In this document: positions 36,758-49,721 of the stretch, piece by piece | Numbering within the stretch: position 1 is the first letter of the stretch | How the letters are laid out: the number at the start of each line of letters is the position of its first letter | Notes under the pieces: model-generated | Told to the model about the DNA's origin: nothing | Database searches by the model: none | What the model saw: only the letters and a program-made list of their open reading frames with translations | Position numbers and translations under genes: made by a program | DNA from: Buxus sempervirens | Lineage: Eukaryota; Streptophyta; Magnoliopsida; Buxales; Buxaceae | DNA length: 64,000 bases | Assembly: GCA_947561395.2 (NCBI GenBank) | Contig: OX387192.1 | Span: forward strand, 6,112,221 to 6,176,220 | Direction of reading: 5' to 3'

Positions 36758-37549
36758 AAGTGTCCTCATGGGCCCCACAATGCCACCGTCGTTAAAGCGA
36801 AACGTCAGTGACGTTCGTTTTCAAATAAATAAAAAATTTCCAGCTCAGTCGTCTTCAAACAAAAGGGTTTGAGTTTTTCTAAAATGAAAAAAAAAAAGTT
36901 CAACTTGTTGTCAATAACTAAAGGGTTTTAAGTCAATCTTCTACTGCAAAAATTGACCAACCGACGGATTGGAACCATAACTAAAAATCAAGCTTGCTCG
37001 GTTCTGACCATATCTATTATTTAAAGCAAAGTTAAAACCAAAAAAAAATGACACGTTGAAGTAAGAGAGATCAGTCGACCCCGGAAGGTGTGAAATTCCA
37101 AGATTGATTATACTCAGTTCAAAGAGCTTCCATGTCTCCAAAAAGAGTGAAGGAATCACATTGTTTCAGTAGTGGGTAATCTAAAATCTTCTTAGTATTA
37201 GTTTCCATATTTTCTTAGGATTTTTTATGTACAAATCAAGAGCCCACCAAAAGCATATGGCAAGCTTTGTACATTGAAATCTAAGGGTTACATATTGTGA
37301 ATTTGAATAAGTTTTAAGGTGTTTTAGATATTCTTAAAAGTTTAGGGTATAAAAGAAATTTCATTCATTTTCCTTCTCTTATTTTCTAAAACTTCCATTT
37401 CAACAACCACCAGTGTTTATGTTTCTTTATATGTCTTCGTCTTACAATTTTTTATGAGTACGGTTTCTTGCAATGCTACGGTGTTAACTTCTGAGAACCT
37501 TTACATCTGAAAATGACCATTTTGCCCTTGTCAACAAATTGGGCCTATT

Positions 37550-38990
37550 GATCGGCCCTATTCAAACTTGACTCAATAACAGGTCCCAACACGCTCAGAA
37601 CCTTTAATTTGCAGAAACCCAAAACATTTTAACAGAATACCACATGAAGTGAGTAAAATAGTCCAACCAAATCTATAAATGGGAACCTGCAACGCAGAGT
37701 GACCCGGGGTGTTCACGAACTTCCCTGGGTCATAACCGGGTCACTTAGCCAGAACCTCTAAAAGCAGACCAACCTATCACATGTGTCTATCTATACCTTT
37801 CATCTTTGAGAAAATTAGATAGTGGCAACTCCAAAACCGGCTAAGTGAACCCCACATCTAAAAAAAAAAAAACATGAACAAAACCAAAACAAGTCAAAAA
37901 AGTGCTACACCCGGAGGGACACACGCACAGCTTGGCGACTCCACTGGGGACTGACCCAACCCGGTCGGATTTGAATTGGACCAAGTTGACTCACTTTAGG
38001 CATTTATGCATGCACACACACATGACACATGTGCACACACACACACATACACATCCACACCCATGCATGCATAGCACACAATCATGGAAACCGGGCCCCC
38101 ATGTGCACACATGAACATGAACATGCACATGCACATGCACATGCATAACACGCATGCGTACACATGCACATAAAACACAGTGGGTGTCGTTTATTTTGTT
38201 GTTTGTGTACATAACATGTGCACACACAAGCACGTAAGCATATGACACCATGGATGCTTTTATTTTTCTATATATATTATTTGCACCATGAATGCCATTT
38301 ATCTTTTGTACATAATATTTGTGTGGGGTGATGCGCACGAGGGAGTGTGCAGATGAGCCTTCTTGAGTGTTGCATTAACATGCATTGCATAGCCATTAGT
38401 TGTTTACTTTAGCAGCCATCCCCACTTGTGGAAACTAAAACAATGTGGATGAGTAACCCCGCTTGCCCTTGGCATTACCTGGGAAGGTGGAGGCGAAAAC
38501 CCGCTCTAGGTTGTACTAGACCAATGCACCTCTGGCTTATGCGAAGGAAAGCAAGGGTGAACCAATCTGGCCCACGCTATACAAGCTACGACCTAGGTGG
38601 ATCCCTCCCTTTTTACCCAAAACAATCATGCATACGTGCATTGATGAAGTAGCATGCTTTCTGTTGAATGCTAGGGTAAAAACTAAACAAAAAATCTGCT
38701 AAAAATAAAGATTCCATGAGGGGGGCAGCAACACCCCACTTTCTTTTGCAATTTTGAGTTACCCCTAGTACGTGGGCCCAGCAAGGCCTAGAAAATAGGA
38801 AGCCTTCCCATTTGGTCAGGAGAACCACCCCAGACCCACATGCATCCGAGTCTCTGAGAGACGGTCGGGTCTATCCCGCTAGGTTGGTTAGGATGCCCAC
38901 GTAAGCAATCAAATCTCATGGCCCCGATCATCCACGATTGAACAGCTCAGATCTTCAGCATCCTTCAAAGCTGAAGGCACCCTTGTACAT
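37550..38990 (+). mobile_element. Tat-like leader fragment (fossil)
   Basis: TGGCGACTCC at 37933-37942, followed by ACTGGGGAC, is the tRNA-Arg-type primer site of Tat/Ogre elements. The following GGCATTACCTGGGAAGGTGG and GCGAAAACCCGCTCTAG resemble a Tat-type leader. CA/TG-rich repeats fill 37998-38160. No polyprotein is visible. Confidence 0.4.
37998..38160. repeat. CA/CATGCA-rich microsatellite
   Basis: Mixed (CA)n and ATGCAC repeats. Histidine/threonine-rich frames over it are low-complexity artefacts. Confidence 0.9.
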
Positions 38991-39104
38991 TTTCAGGCCC
39001 ATGTAGGCCAAGTTGTAATTTTCATCGGCCCATGTATGCCCATGTTGGCACTACACCATATGTTGGGAATGTTCTGTCCTCTTCTTACGTTGTGGTGTGA
39101 ACAT

Positions 39105-39365
39105 GGAACTTGTTGGCACCACACCATAAGAGGCATGAAGCACATGCCCAAGGGTCACTCGCCAACGTAAAACGCATTACCACAATCATATGCAGAGCAT
39201 GAGCAATCCAATATATAACTTCCAAATGTTTCACGGTCATTTTGTTTAGTCCTATGCTTATGTTGTGGGCACCACAAGGTAAGCTGTACACTATAAGTGG
39301 CATGCAACACATGCCAAAAGTTCATTTGCCAATGTTAAACGCGTTGCCACGGTTATACGCGTTGA
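39105..39365. repeat. Diverged tandem duplication
   Basis: Two related units (about 39108-39200 and 39256-39360) share GGCACCAC, GGCATG, ACACATGCC and AACGC landmarks in order. No gene is seen. Confidence 0.5.
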
Positions 39366-39544
39366 AACATGTTTAACATTGGTAAGAGAATGATAAGAAC
39401 ATACTTCGTACTTACATTGTTCTATCTGTGTTATTGGTAGTGGCACTAGGTTGGAATGATCTATAAATCATTTATTCATACGACTGTGTCTACATGTCCA
39501 AAGCATGGAATTGAAGCCCACTAACGTTGCAGTCGTAGATGTGA

Positions 39545-40134
39545 CAGTGTGCCCATGAGGAAAGGGAGTGCTTAAGAGAAGACAATCACAAACCTCCCAT
39601 CATTCAGGACGGTATTTTGTCAGTTGTCTAGTAAATTTCACAAACCTTTGTGTTTTATGGCATATAAATTATTTATTTTCCAACAAGCTTTATGTTCATT
39701 ATGGTGATGGAGATAATGGATGTGGGTTTTTCGTCTGGTGTGATAAGCCCCGCATTTGTGAGTGTGAAAGGGGTCTATGTCAAGTCTTGATCACAAAAAC
39801 AAAAATAAAATAAAATAAAAGGTAGGACCAACAGCCAATAAATTTTATATATTGTAATACAATGTTATTTTAAATGGGTGTTAATACTCTAGCATATGTG
39901 TTCATGTTTATTATAGGAGGAACACAGGTGCAACTTCTTTTCATGGTTTGAGGATAGGAAAATCGGGGGATCGAGAAAATCTTCTATGAGGAATAGCATT
40001 GGATAAAATCGAAGCATCGTATGGGAGCTCGAACGTTGATTGCTAGAAGAAGAGCGTGAACATGCAAGAAGGATGTTAGACATCTATCAGCAACTGCTAC
40101 AGGACCATAACAATGTGAAGCTAAGGGATTAAAA
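39545..40134 (+). pseudogene. GRF zinc-finger gene, decayed (copy 2)
   Basis: Finger 1 is VCP-stop-GKGVLKRRQSQ, TSHHSGRYFVSC (39547-39632). After a likely intron come NGCGFFVWCDKP and the start of finger 2, CECERGLCQVLITKT (39707-39800). A third piece, CNFFSWFEDRK (39926-39960), closes finger 2 and is followed by a charged, stop-broken tail. GRF zinc fingers bind single-stranded nucleic acid in proteins such as TOP3A, NEIL3 and APE2. One TGA replaces a probable CGA in finger 1. It sits in the core of the long-inverted-repeat transposon. Confidence 0.65.
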
Positions 40135-40746
40135 TGAAATTAATGGACGTCAATGTTACAAATATAGGAACATGAAGAAAAAGAATATAATTTGGCAAGC
40201 CTAGACTTCCATTCCAAATCGCACAAATTGTATCAATCAAATCATAGAGGACAAAACTTTTCTAGTGAATCCTTTGTATTAGTGACCATGATGATAAGAC
40301 TCTTTGATTTTTTTGGATTTGTTCCATTTGCTCATCTAGTCATGGCTATAAATAATTTGTACAAACACTTCAATCAGGACACCAACCTTAAGGGTCTCTA
40401 TTTGGTGAAAGAGTGCGAGAACATTCTTACAAGAAAAATGCACAAAATTACAACAATACAATCACAATTTCAAGGGGATACGAACCTTAGTTGTGTTTGT
40501 AGCCAACTAAGAATGTGCTCATATCAAGGGGATACGATAAGAAGATTTTAGATTACTCACTACTGAAACAATGTGATTCCTTCACTCTTTTTGGAGACAT
40601 GGAAGCTCTTTGAACTATGTATAATCAATCTTGGAATTTCGCACCTTCCAGGATCCACTGATCTGTCTTACTTCAACGTCTCATTTTTTTGTCTTTTTTT
40701 TTGTTTTGGTTTTAACTTTGCTTTAAATCATAGATATGGTCAGAAC

Positions 40747-42481
40747 TAGAGCTGTAAGTAGGGCGGGCTGGGCTGGGTTTCAATGAGTTCGGGCTCAACC
40801 CTAACTAAAATTGGTGAACCCAAACTCTCCTCGGCCCGCCCTAACCCAAACTCTTTGAGCCCAAACCCAACCCTAAAATTATTTCTTGAGTTCGGGCTGG
40901 GTTCGGGCCAGCCCAAACTTTTTTTTCTACTTGATACAATGATACATTCACATATATAAAACTACAATATTTCGATATATATAATAAAGTTTATTGGCAT
41001 ACATTGACTTGTTTGTGTATTAACTTGAAAAAATGATCTCTATAATCCACCAAACTTTTGATATGTGTAAAGAGCCTTAGAACAAAATATTCACTAAGAT
41101 ATTTATGAGTTTCACATGTCTTCCAATCTAATGCAACCATCCATCATAACGCATGGAATTAACAGCAATACAACAAATACAGTAGCATAATTAATCCTAA
41201 CAAGGAATCCTCTACTCTCAAAGAAACAATAAATAGAAAATGATGATTTGATTAGCAAGGCATTCCTACATTTCCCACTCAATCACTATTTCACAAAAAT
41301 TGCAATGTTGCATACAGGACCTACCCCATTTGAAATTCCAGAATTAGTTTTATTGCATTTTCACGTTATTTAAGTATTCAAACTTTAATCTAAAAATAAT
41401 ACCTTTTACAAAATCAATCAACTTTTGTAATTTTAAATAGACTTAATATTCATATTTCCTATCTCTTCCAATTACTTTAGAATCTACGTTTTTTTTTTTT
41501 TTTTGGCTGAGTTAGAATCTACGTTTCAAATATTAGAACCACAAAATTATGTAAGAAACACATAACTCATTTGCATATGACCAAACAAGAACAATAAATC
41601 AAGATTTTAGGGGATATATATTGATGTTAAAAATAACATAAAATAAAATACTACTAAAGTAACAAGATTTTCTGTTTTGCTACCTTATTGGAAATCAAAT
41701 TTTAATGAAATTTTGCATCTAGCAGTAAAAGATTGGGGATTGAAACATCTGAACTAACTTTGTAGTCAAAGAGGTAAATAATTTTAGATTATATGATGCA
41801 TAGCCGAGGAAAAGAAACAAACCCTCCCAATCACACATTAATGGATCTTATCCAAATCGAATACTAGAAAAGAGAGGAATTAAACAGTACCTGAAAGCAG
41901 TGAACAAATGGGGAAAGATGAGATGCCCGATTTTACAAAAATAGCAATCGCAAATCCCTTGTGACTTGTGAGCGATGGATCTATATCACAAATCCCTTGT
42001 GAGCAATCGCAAATCCCTTGCTGCTGGAACTGTACCCCACTGTATTGACAGCGACGCCGACGGCAACTATATTGCTAGCTCTTGCCGATTGAGCTCCTTT
42101 GTTGGGGGTTTGTCTAGCTAGGTTGTCTTTGAAATGTGAGGTATTGATAATAGAAGAGAGGGACAGTAAGTCACTGAGAGGGGCGAGCAATTCCAACTTC
42201 CGTAATAAAGATATGGGAGAAGACAAGAAACTTTTAGGTTTGCAGGACACAATCGTATGGAGGTTTGCAGGAGGGGGTTTTAGTGGTATATATACTTCGG
42301 GTTACTCGGGTTTTTTCGGGTTGTACCTTGTGAGCCCGAGCCCAACCCATACTCAACTTCGGGCTCAAGATTGAGCCCGGCCCAAACCCAAACCCAAACC
42401 CAAACTTATTTCTTAAATCGGGCTGTTATTCGGGCTGGGTTGGGCGGGCTTCGGGCGGTCCGGGCCAAACTTACAGCTCTA
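40747..42481. mobile_element. hAT-like non-autonomous element, TSD GTCAGAAC
   Basis: Ends TAGAGCTGTAAG and CTTACAGCTCTA are perfect inverted repeats. The 8-bp TSD GTCAGAAC lies at 40739-40746 and 42482-42489. The opposite arm of the surrounding transposon shows the empty site. Subterminal GGCGGGCTGGGCTGGG-type and AACCCAAAC-type runs repeat near both ends. No transposase is seen. Confidence 0.9.
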
Positions 42482-42927
42482 GTCAGAACTGAGCAAGCTT
42501 GATTTTTAGTTGCGGTTCCAATCCGTCAGTTGGTCAATTTTTGCAGTAGAAGATTGACTTAAAACCCTTTAGTTATTGACAACAAGTTGAACTTTTTTTT
42601 CTTTTTAGAAAAACTCCCTTTTGTTTGAAGACGACTAAGCTGGAAAATTTTTATTTATTTGAAAACGAACGTCAAGAACGTTTCGCTTTAACGACGGAGG
42701 CATTGTGGGGCCCATGAGAACACTTGGCGTCCTCTCCTCAACGTAGTAAAAATGGAGTACGAGATTTTGGAAAAGGGGATGCGGCTCCGTTTTCTATGGG
42801 CTCACTGACACAATGTACAAAAAAATTTGATTTTAACACAATGTTACTGATGGCTGAGCTAGATGATGTGGGGGTTAAAATAGGGATAAAAGTACAGGAC
42901 ATGACCTGCTCCCCCTCTTTTGCAATT

Positions 42928-43849
42928 AGTCTTCAAAAGACACATTTTTTTGCCAATAAGATTTTCTTGGCACGTTTTTGGCAATAGCCAAGAAAAGTTA
43001 CCCTTTTCAATAATTTTCCCCATAATAAATTTGCTCTAATTAAAAAAAAAAATTTCTATCTATACTACTTTTAAAAGCTCAAACTACCTTTAAGTGTTTT
43101 TTATTTTTACTTGAAATGCATTCTTCTAAAATCTTTATTTAATTTTAAATTAATAAACCTTGATTCTATAAATATTTAGGATAAAATTTTAATTAATAAA
43201 ATCCTATTAAATTAGATAAATTGTATAAAAGAATTTAATTATAAATTTTTAAAAGACTTTAATTAAACCTTAATAATAACGATTTCATATATTTATCTAT
43301 TATTCTAGAATATTTAATTTTAAAACTACTTGTACTTTATCAAAAAATATTTTAAATAGAATTATTAATTTCAAAATTGATTTTTTTTATTATCTAGGCG
43401 AATCTAATGAAATCTTACTAACTAGATAAACCTTAGTTATCTAAAAGATTTTCAATTAAATAATACAAACCTAAATTATTGATAATAATAATTTAGTATA
43501 TTTACTTATAGCTGCAAATATAAGGCAGCATTTTATTGCCACCAAAAATGCAAAAAAATGGATATGGTAGCACTTTTATATATAATCATATTCTGCAACA
43601 GGGATCAGTGGCATAGCCAGGATTTTTATTTAGGGTGGGCAGGGCAAATCTTTGAACTAAATGATCATGATTAAAATAAGTGTAGTTTTTCCTCTTGTTG
43701 ATCAAAGTAAATAGTTGATACAACTAAAAAACAGAAAAAAAAACAAAAAACAAAAAACAAAAACTACAGGTGCGCTCGTCAGCAAGTAAGACTCAAGAGC
43801 CAAGGGGAAAAGAAATAGAATAATAGAATGAGCGGAGAACCAACCTGGT
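42928..43849. other. AT-rich noncoding stretch
   Basis: No gene or clear element was recognised between the long-inverted-repeat transposon and the Copia LTR. Confidence 0.5.
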
Positions 43850-44402
43850 TGTTATATGCACTAGAGTATTAAGAGCAAAGCAAAAGGGAGAGATGGCTCT
43901 AAACACAGTATTATTTGTAGCTGAACCCAAAGCTTTTCTCTCCTTTTCTAATCTCTTGTCAATGATTATTGAATAGATGTTAAGAAATTGAGAATGGTTG
44001 GGCTAAGATCGGACGGTAGACAAAACCCCATCAAACTCATATTAGCTTTTCGTTTTATGAGTAGACCACTGATGAAGATAAGAATTGTGCGTGATTCAAT
44101 TTGTTTATCATCATACAATCAGTCTTTATACAATGATAAATATATACAATCCGGCTCAACTAACCGATTACATATTTGTCCTTATCATGATGATCTATGT
44201 AACAACTTTCTGTTCTCGAATGTGCAGGAATATTCAATTTTGTTATGCTGATTTTGGCTTGCTTATTGAGGTGGCATAGTAGTGCTAGGTGGACTGATGC
44301 TGTGTATATTAACATGCTCCTTCAAGCCAAGAGGATTTGAAAGCACTCGAAGGCTCGTATGAAGCTGATGGAACCAAGTAGCAGGCAATGGTTGAGTGAG
44401 TG
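43850..44402 (-). mobile_element. Copia fossil: 3' LTR and polyprotein end
   Basis: Minus strand. The end of a Copia polyprotein (RNase H tail) runs leftward from 44402, then the purine-rich AAGGAGCA and an LTR from TGTTAATATACA (44314) to GCATATAACA (43850), about 465 bp. The rest of the element lies at 60254-62020, beyond a 15.9-kb insertion. The fossil is broken. Confidence 0.65.
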
Positions 44403-45199
44403 TGTAGCATCTCAGATCCGGGTCTGCCCTATCACGGCACCAACCCGTCCCCGAGACCTACTTATGGGCCCAGTAGAACCTAATAAACACAATTTCCTGG
44501 GCAAAGACAATGGAATTATCAGAGTGCATAACTAAAGAAGCATGGAATAAAAATTTTCCATCCAACAAAAGATTTCCTGTATTACAATCTCCAAAACATG
44601 ATATCCGTGTATACAAAATACAACTAAGGCATCTAATTGCTCACAAGTTCCTTCCCAAATATATAGACATATATAAAAGATATCTCCCAACGTATAAGTC
44701 CAAAAGTATTATTTACATTCCATTTACAACTTTCCCAAACCAAAATACATCATCATAAAGAGGATCCTACTATGGATAGTAGTAGTAGTCCTCGGGTCTA
44801 TAGCCTGGGTCTTCCTCAAACTCTCCCCCAATGCGTGGCTCACCAGGAGGATCTGAAAACAAATCCGGTAAAACAAAACACGCGTGAGACTTAAAGTCCC
44901 AGTAAGCAGAAAACATGCATGGATAGAAACAGTTTATGCAGTTTAGTAACATCATGATCATATTCACAATTATAAAATGTAAATCTGAAGTCAAAGCATC
45001 TCAATCGGATAATATATGAAATCAAATCGGCAATTACAATCAAATACTGCAAGTATGTCTTGTTAGGACTCGTGAGTTGGTGTGTCTCTAAATTAGGTTA
45101 ATGTCCACTGTCCATTTGCCACCTACACGACTTACAGAGAGAAGCCTAGCTAGGGACATCTCAGCAAGCGGAGCACCCACGTATGGGTTGGCAAGTGAC

Positions 45200-45660
45200 A
45201 ACCAAAGTAATAATCAAGGCTAGTGGAATGCCCCATCTACTGCCGAACCAAACCATATGAATCACAAGAACTCCCGCCGGTTCCCCGCAACGGGTGGTTG
45301 CCGCAGCACCTCTGTTCCCCGAGAGGGCCTCATTGATTCCCCACAGTGGAAAGCTACATGGATAAGGAAGATTAACACTAACAAGCCAACACTAGCACAC
45401 TACTAGATTCACTGTGGATCCACACTAAGAATAATGTCCAATTAGACGACTCATAAATCAAAACAAACCATTCAATTCCGTGAGTTAAACTAGTGCTTAA
45501 ACCAAAGCCAAGTGGAATTCCCCATCCAATATCAAATCAACTGAGGCTTAGTGGAATACCCCATCCACCGCCAAATCACGACATAAGCCAAGTGGAATTC
45601 CCCATCCACTATCACGTCAATCGAGGCCAAGTGGAATTCCCCATCCACCGCCAGTAAAAC
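45200..45660. repeat. Tandem repeat GTGGAATTCCCCATCCAC
   Basis: Five or more diverged units of about 50-60 bp within the solo LTR, with cores near 45215, 45510, 45550, 45590 and 45630. Confidence 0.75.
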
Positions 45661-46284
45661 AATAAATCAAAAGCCTTGTCAAGTCATATAAGGGTTTTTC
45701 AACATCGTTTTCATAAATCCAAGCCAATCAAAACGAAGGTCATAAAATCCTCAAAACGCATTTTTGATGAGTGGGTTGATCTTAAAAATCCCAAATAAGT
45801 CACCATACCAAAATTCAATGGATTCCAAGACAAAAAGTTTTGGAATTCAAAAATATTCTAAATCTGGTTGAAAATGTTGACTTTTCGGTGTCGAATTTTT
45901 CTAGACAAATCTACAAGGAGTTTGGGGCTCAAATTCTAGTTGTAGTCTATTGGAGGGTATACAAATCATCTAGAATTTTCTGGGCTCCTGAATCACTCAT
46001 TTGGATATCAAACTAAAAAAAAGTGGCCATTTTTGAAAATAGGGAAAACTGGAAATTTAGGCACAAACTGAAAAGTTGACTTTTTATTGGTTGGGAATTG
46101 GGCCTTGGGAGTATTTTTATTGGTTCCAAATGGGGGGTAAAACCTTATTTACATGTAAAGACTTAAGTAAATGGAGCAATAAATACACAGGACATTTATG
46201 TAATAAGGGTGCTGTGTAGGAGGGTTAGCTTGTTTGGAAAAGGGTTGAGGATCAAGAGGGTGAAGAATTCTAAAAAAATAGGGT

Positions 46285-46440
46285 CAACGCGCGGACGTTG
46301 AGGTTGGACGTGCGCGCGTTGAGGTAATACATAGGACAACATTCGCGCGTTGAGGTTTAAGGTTCGAGCGTTGAGGTTAAAACAAAGGCAACGCGCACGC
46401 GCGCCCAGCCAACTTTCGCGCGCTGGAGCTCGCGATTAAC
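46285..46440. repeat. CGCGCG/CGTTGAGG repeat cluster
   Basis: Short repeats of CGCGCGTTGAGGT-like sequence form a CpG-rich island in the otherwise AT-rich solo LTR. No coding region. Confidence 0.6.
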
Positions 46441-47215
46441 CCCACGATTAATCGTGGAGTTAATCCTGACTTAACAGAAACTCATTTTTTGGGGTTTTCA
46501 CTCAGGATTAATCGCCAATCCTCAGGATTAATCGCCAGGTCGGGGTTTGAAATATTTTTGGCTGTTTTCAACGTGAAAACTCTTACAATTCATCCATAAC
46601 CTTTCCAACACTAAATTTGATGATCATACATCATCCCAAATCCACAAGAACACAATTTAACACATGAAACCTCATTCCAAACACAAAACTCATACCAAAA
46701 TCTGGAGTATGATTAATCTAGGTTGCAAACACATAATAATCAATGGAAAACAAACCAAGAGTATTATAAATCAAAACCTACAAGTTTTAGAAGCAAATAC
46801 CAACATGCAAGATCATTTCTTCAAAATCAATCAAACCCTAGAGAGAGAATACGAATTTTGTATTGAAGGGTTTGCTACTTACTTGTTAATGGAGAAGCAA
46901 AACTTCTCTTCAAGCTCCCCTCTTCTTCTCCTTCAAGCTTTTCAAATGAGCTCCCACTCTTCTTCTTATTCTATACGTCCAAGGCAAGAGAAATGGGTTT
47001 TCAAACACTTAATTAGAAATTAGGGCATCCTTTTATATGCCTAAGTTTTGGGTCTTTCAAATCTGCCCCTAAACAAGGCTTTTATTAGACTAAAACCCTT
47101 GGGGGTACCTTAGTGTTAAGTATGGGAGTACCTTATTGATAAGTAGAGGGTACCTTAGTGTTATTTGCAGGGGTACCCAGGTGTTTTAAGGGGTTTTTCC
47201 TTAGCTATTTCAAAA

Positions 47216-47351
47216 CAACTGGGATCCTATACAGCCTTTATCTGCAGACCAATATGCAGCCCAACCGCGATTGCGACAAGTGTCCACTTGCTTTTGAACA
47301 TAACGGCTTCCAGCGACTAACGGAAACGGAGTTTAAACTCATGCGTCAACG
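47216..47351 (+). repeat. MULE left TIR
   Basis: 136 bp, 94% identical to the inverted right end, beginning at CAACTGGGATCC. The TSD ATTTCAAAA is immediately to its left. Confidence 0.92.
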
Positions 47352-48202
47352 TCGCTCTCCCTGTTTTCTCTCTCTTCTAAGTTGAAGAGGGAAAACTTCC
47401 CTCCAAAATACAACCTGAGCAATTTTGGAGAGGAGAGAAATTTTGGGACTCTGCGCGGTTGCAAACCGATTGCTAACATTCCTGAGCTGCGTTCGAAGAT
47501 CTTCAAACGTCGAATTCAGGTTTACAAAGAACACCGGAAGGTTCGTCGCGTTGTATTGGCTGCATCCTCTGTTTAATAGATTGGTTTGAGGATCGGAAAT
47601 TGATGGAGTAAGCAACAGAGCGAGTGATTTCTTTTTCTTAAAGAAATCTCCATTCTCACTGTTGTATCCTTTCTTTTCTTTTCCCCTTTTTTCATATTTT
47701 GTTTTTCTCTGAAATCAATCGGATTGTGGTTTGTATTCTAGGGGGTTGAAATGCTACTAATTGTTTTATCTACTTCGTTATTGGAATTCATGCACTTGGA
47801 TTTCACAATTGGGGGTTTCCCTTGGAACATTGGGTTTGGTCTGCGTGATGGGTCTTGCCATGGATTTTGTTCACTGGGTGAATTCCATCCTCTCTTCAAT
47901 GGATTTGACGTTGGATTTCTGGAGTTTCTTCTGATTTTAATTTCAGAATTTGATGAACACGGTTTATGCTTTATAAATATTTTCCCCCTTTAATCTTCCC
48001 CTTATGGTATTGATACATATTAGCTTGGTGCTGCTGAAAATGTTGCATGTTTTTCACTTCAACTTTAATTTTCCTTTTAATGGCTTATGTTGTGATGATA
48101 TATGATTTTGTGTTATTTACTATACCGACCGTGAAAGAGAATTTATGTCGTAGTTTTCCTTTGTGGTCCATTTCTACTTTCATGTTATGTGAACTCTACT
48201 TA

Positions 48203-48233
<31 letters not shown>

Positions 48234-48802
48234 TTGGTTATTGGCAGTTATCTGCATGCCAATGGTCTTTGGATTCTACCTTTTTTTTTCTTTTCTGTAC
48301 TCATTTTTGTTTAATTTTGTGATCCAGTTTGCACTTGTAATGAGATGCATTACTCGTGGATCAAATGGAATACAGTTTGTGCTAGATTTGATTTTTTTTT
48401 ATTCACCACTGGTTAAGTAACTATTTCCTTAACAAGCATATTCAGTTACTGTTGGAGGGTTTTACTTTTTATCATGATGGAACTTTTATTACCTTTGGGT
48501 TTTTATCATTAGTATTTTTGAGTCCTTTATGTCCTAAATCTTAACCCTCCTCATTTTTTCCCAGTTATTTATTTCTAATCATATAGTTGTAGTTTGTTTT
48601 AGAATTAAATATTAGTGCCAAATGATCAAAGCTACCAATTTGCTCGAAAGTTGACTTGCATAATAATTGCCTGCTTCTTATGGATTTTGGCTTTCTGAAA
48701 TGCTGTAATTAAACTGCATATGTGGTCATCTATTGCTGGTCCTTAAGATATTTCATTTTAGATTGCAATAGTAATTAATTTCCCATATATATTACATTAC
48801 AG
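47352..48802 (+). other. MULE 5' region, probable leader exon and intron
   Basis: Purine/pyrimidine-rich DNA after the TIR, possibly the transcript start and first leader exon, with a donor-like site GA-GTAAGC near 47610. A long AT-rich intron-like stretch follows. (TTA)n at 48201-48234. No conserved coding sequence was recognised. Confidence 0.4.
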
Positions 48803-48929
48803 GTTCTAACAAATGGGATAGAAGTGAAGCTACAGAGAAATGCCCTCAGTGTGATTGAAGCTCCAATTGGTCACGAGGATGACGAAGACTTTGCTTGCTA
48901 TAACACGCAGTGGAATGGCTCCGATATTG
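48803..48929 (+). other. Candidate exon of unknown origin
   Basis: Bounded by TTACAG and GTAAGT. It reads VLTNGIEVKLQRNALSVIEA, PIGHEDDEDFACYNTQWNGS, DIG without a stop. It does not join the transposase frame, so it is either a 5' leader exon or a captured host exon. I do not recognise the protein. Confidence 0.4.
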
Positions 48930-49020
48930 GTAAGTTTAGCTTGATACAGCATATAATCTACTTTATTGTGAGAATGGCTCAGAATTTGATTTCTGTTAGC
49001 TTGAGAACTTAAAGTGCTGA

Positions 49021-49367
49021 TAAAGGTCTGTCTTGTTAAGGTTTAGGTTTATGACTAGTGATTTTTGTAGAAAGGGACTTTTTTAAGAATTTGACCCAAA
49101 CCCTGCCCTGTTTTAGATCATTTGGACAAACTTTCAATGCTACGCTGTTATGCATTTTATTATTGTTTTCAATCTTCATGAATATGGAACCAGATGTCCC
49201 TAGCTAGTGAGATCATACTAGGGAAACAATTCGGGCACTCCCCTGTTTTGCTACCTGAGCACATCAGGCTCCTCCTCCATGTTGCAGAATAGGACTCCAC
49301 ATGCTCCTTCATGCACTGACCATGTAGCAGTCAGTAAGAACCTAAACCTTAACAAGATAGACCTTTA
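49021..49367. repeat. MITE-like inverted repeat
   Basis: 27-bp ends TAAAGGTCTRTCTTGTTAAG plus GTTTAGG are inverted at 49021-49047 and 49341-49367 with one mismatch, 347 bp overall. No clear target duplication. It lies in what is probably an intron of the transposase gene. Confidence 0.55.
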
Positions 49368-49721
49368 GTTTCACTTATATCTTCCTACCATTTCAGTTTC
49401 ACCTGGGGCTTAAGGAAATAATTTTGCAACCAACTTTAAGTCTTGGGAAGTGCTAGCTGCATGAAAGCAATAAATAATAATAATAAGAGTACAATATTTT
49501 ACTTTATTGACTACTATTTTACCATTTCAGATTCTAATATATACATTGGTTCATGCCCTTTATTTAGTTATTAGACACTCTTGAAATATTTTACTTTATT
49601 GACTGCTATTATATTTGTGTATTTATCTATTTTCTTTTTGTGTTTGTTCTCTAATATGCTTTCTAGTGAGAAAGCATATAAGAGGTGCAGTTTGGTTACT
49701 TGGGAAGACTTATCAGTGAAT

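Larger units (their letters stand above)
33380..42927. mobile_element. Long-inverted-repeat transposon carrying a GRF gene
   Basis: Left arm 33380-33579 plus 36758-37197 and right arm 40537-40746 plus 42490-42927 are inverted copies of about 640 bp. Shared landmarks are AATTGCAAAAGAG, GGGAGCAGGTCATGTC, GAGCCCATAGAAAACGGAGC and GGAATCACATTGTTTCAGTA. Each arm has its own later insertion. Without these the element was about 4.6 kb. No target duplication could be fixed. Long inverted arms and a GRF zinc-finger cargo suggest a Mutator-like or foldback class. No transposase is present. Confidence 0.75.

Noticed and set aside
37991-38338. Cys/Val/His-rich small membrane protein
   Set aside because: Low-complexity translation of CA/TG microsatellite DNA.
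33370-42940. TSD AATTAGT for the long-inverted-repeat transposon
   Set aside because: AATTAGT occurs near both ends but is separated from the left arm by extra bases, so it does not flank the element properly.
47158-47385. A conserved protein shared with 58849-59076 (LYLQTNMQP..CDKCPLAFEHN)
   Set aside because: The similarity is the MULE terminal inverted repeat itself read in frame.
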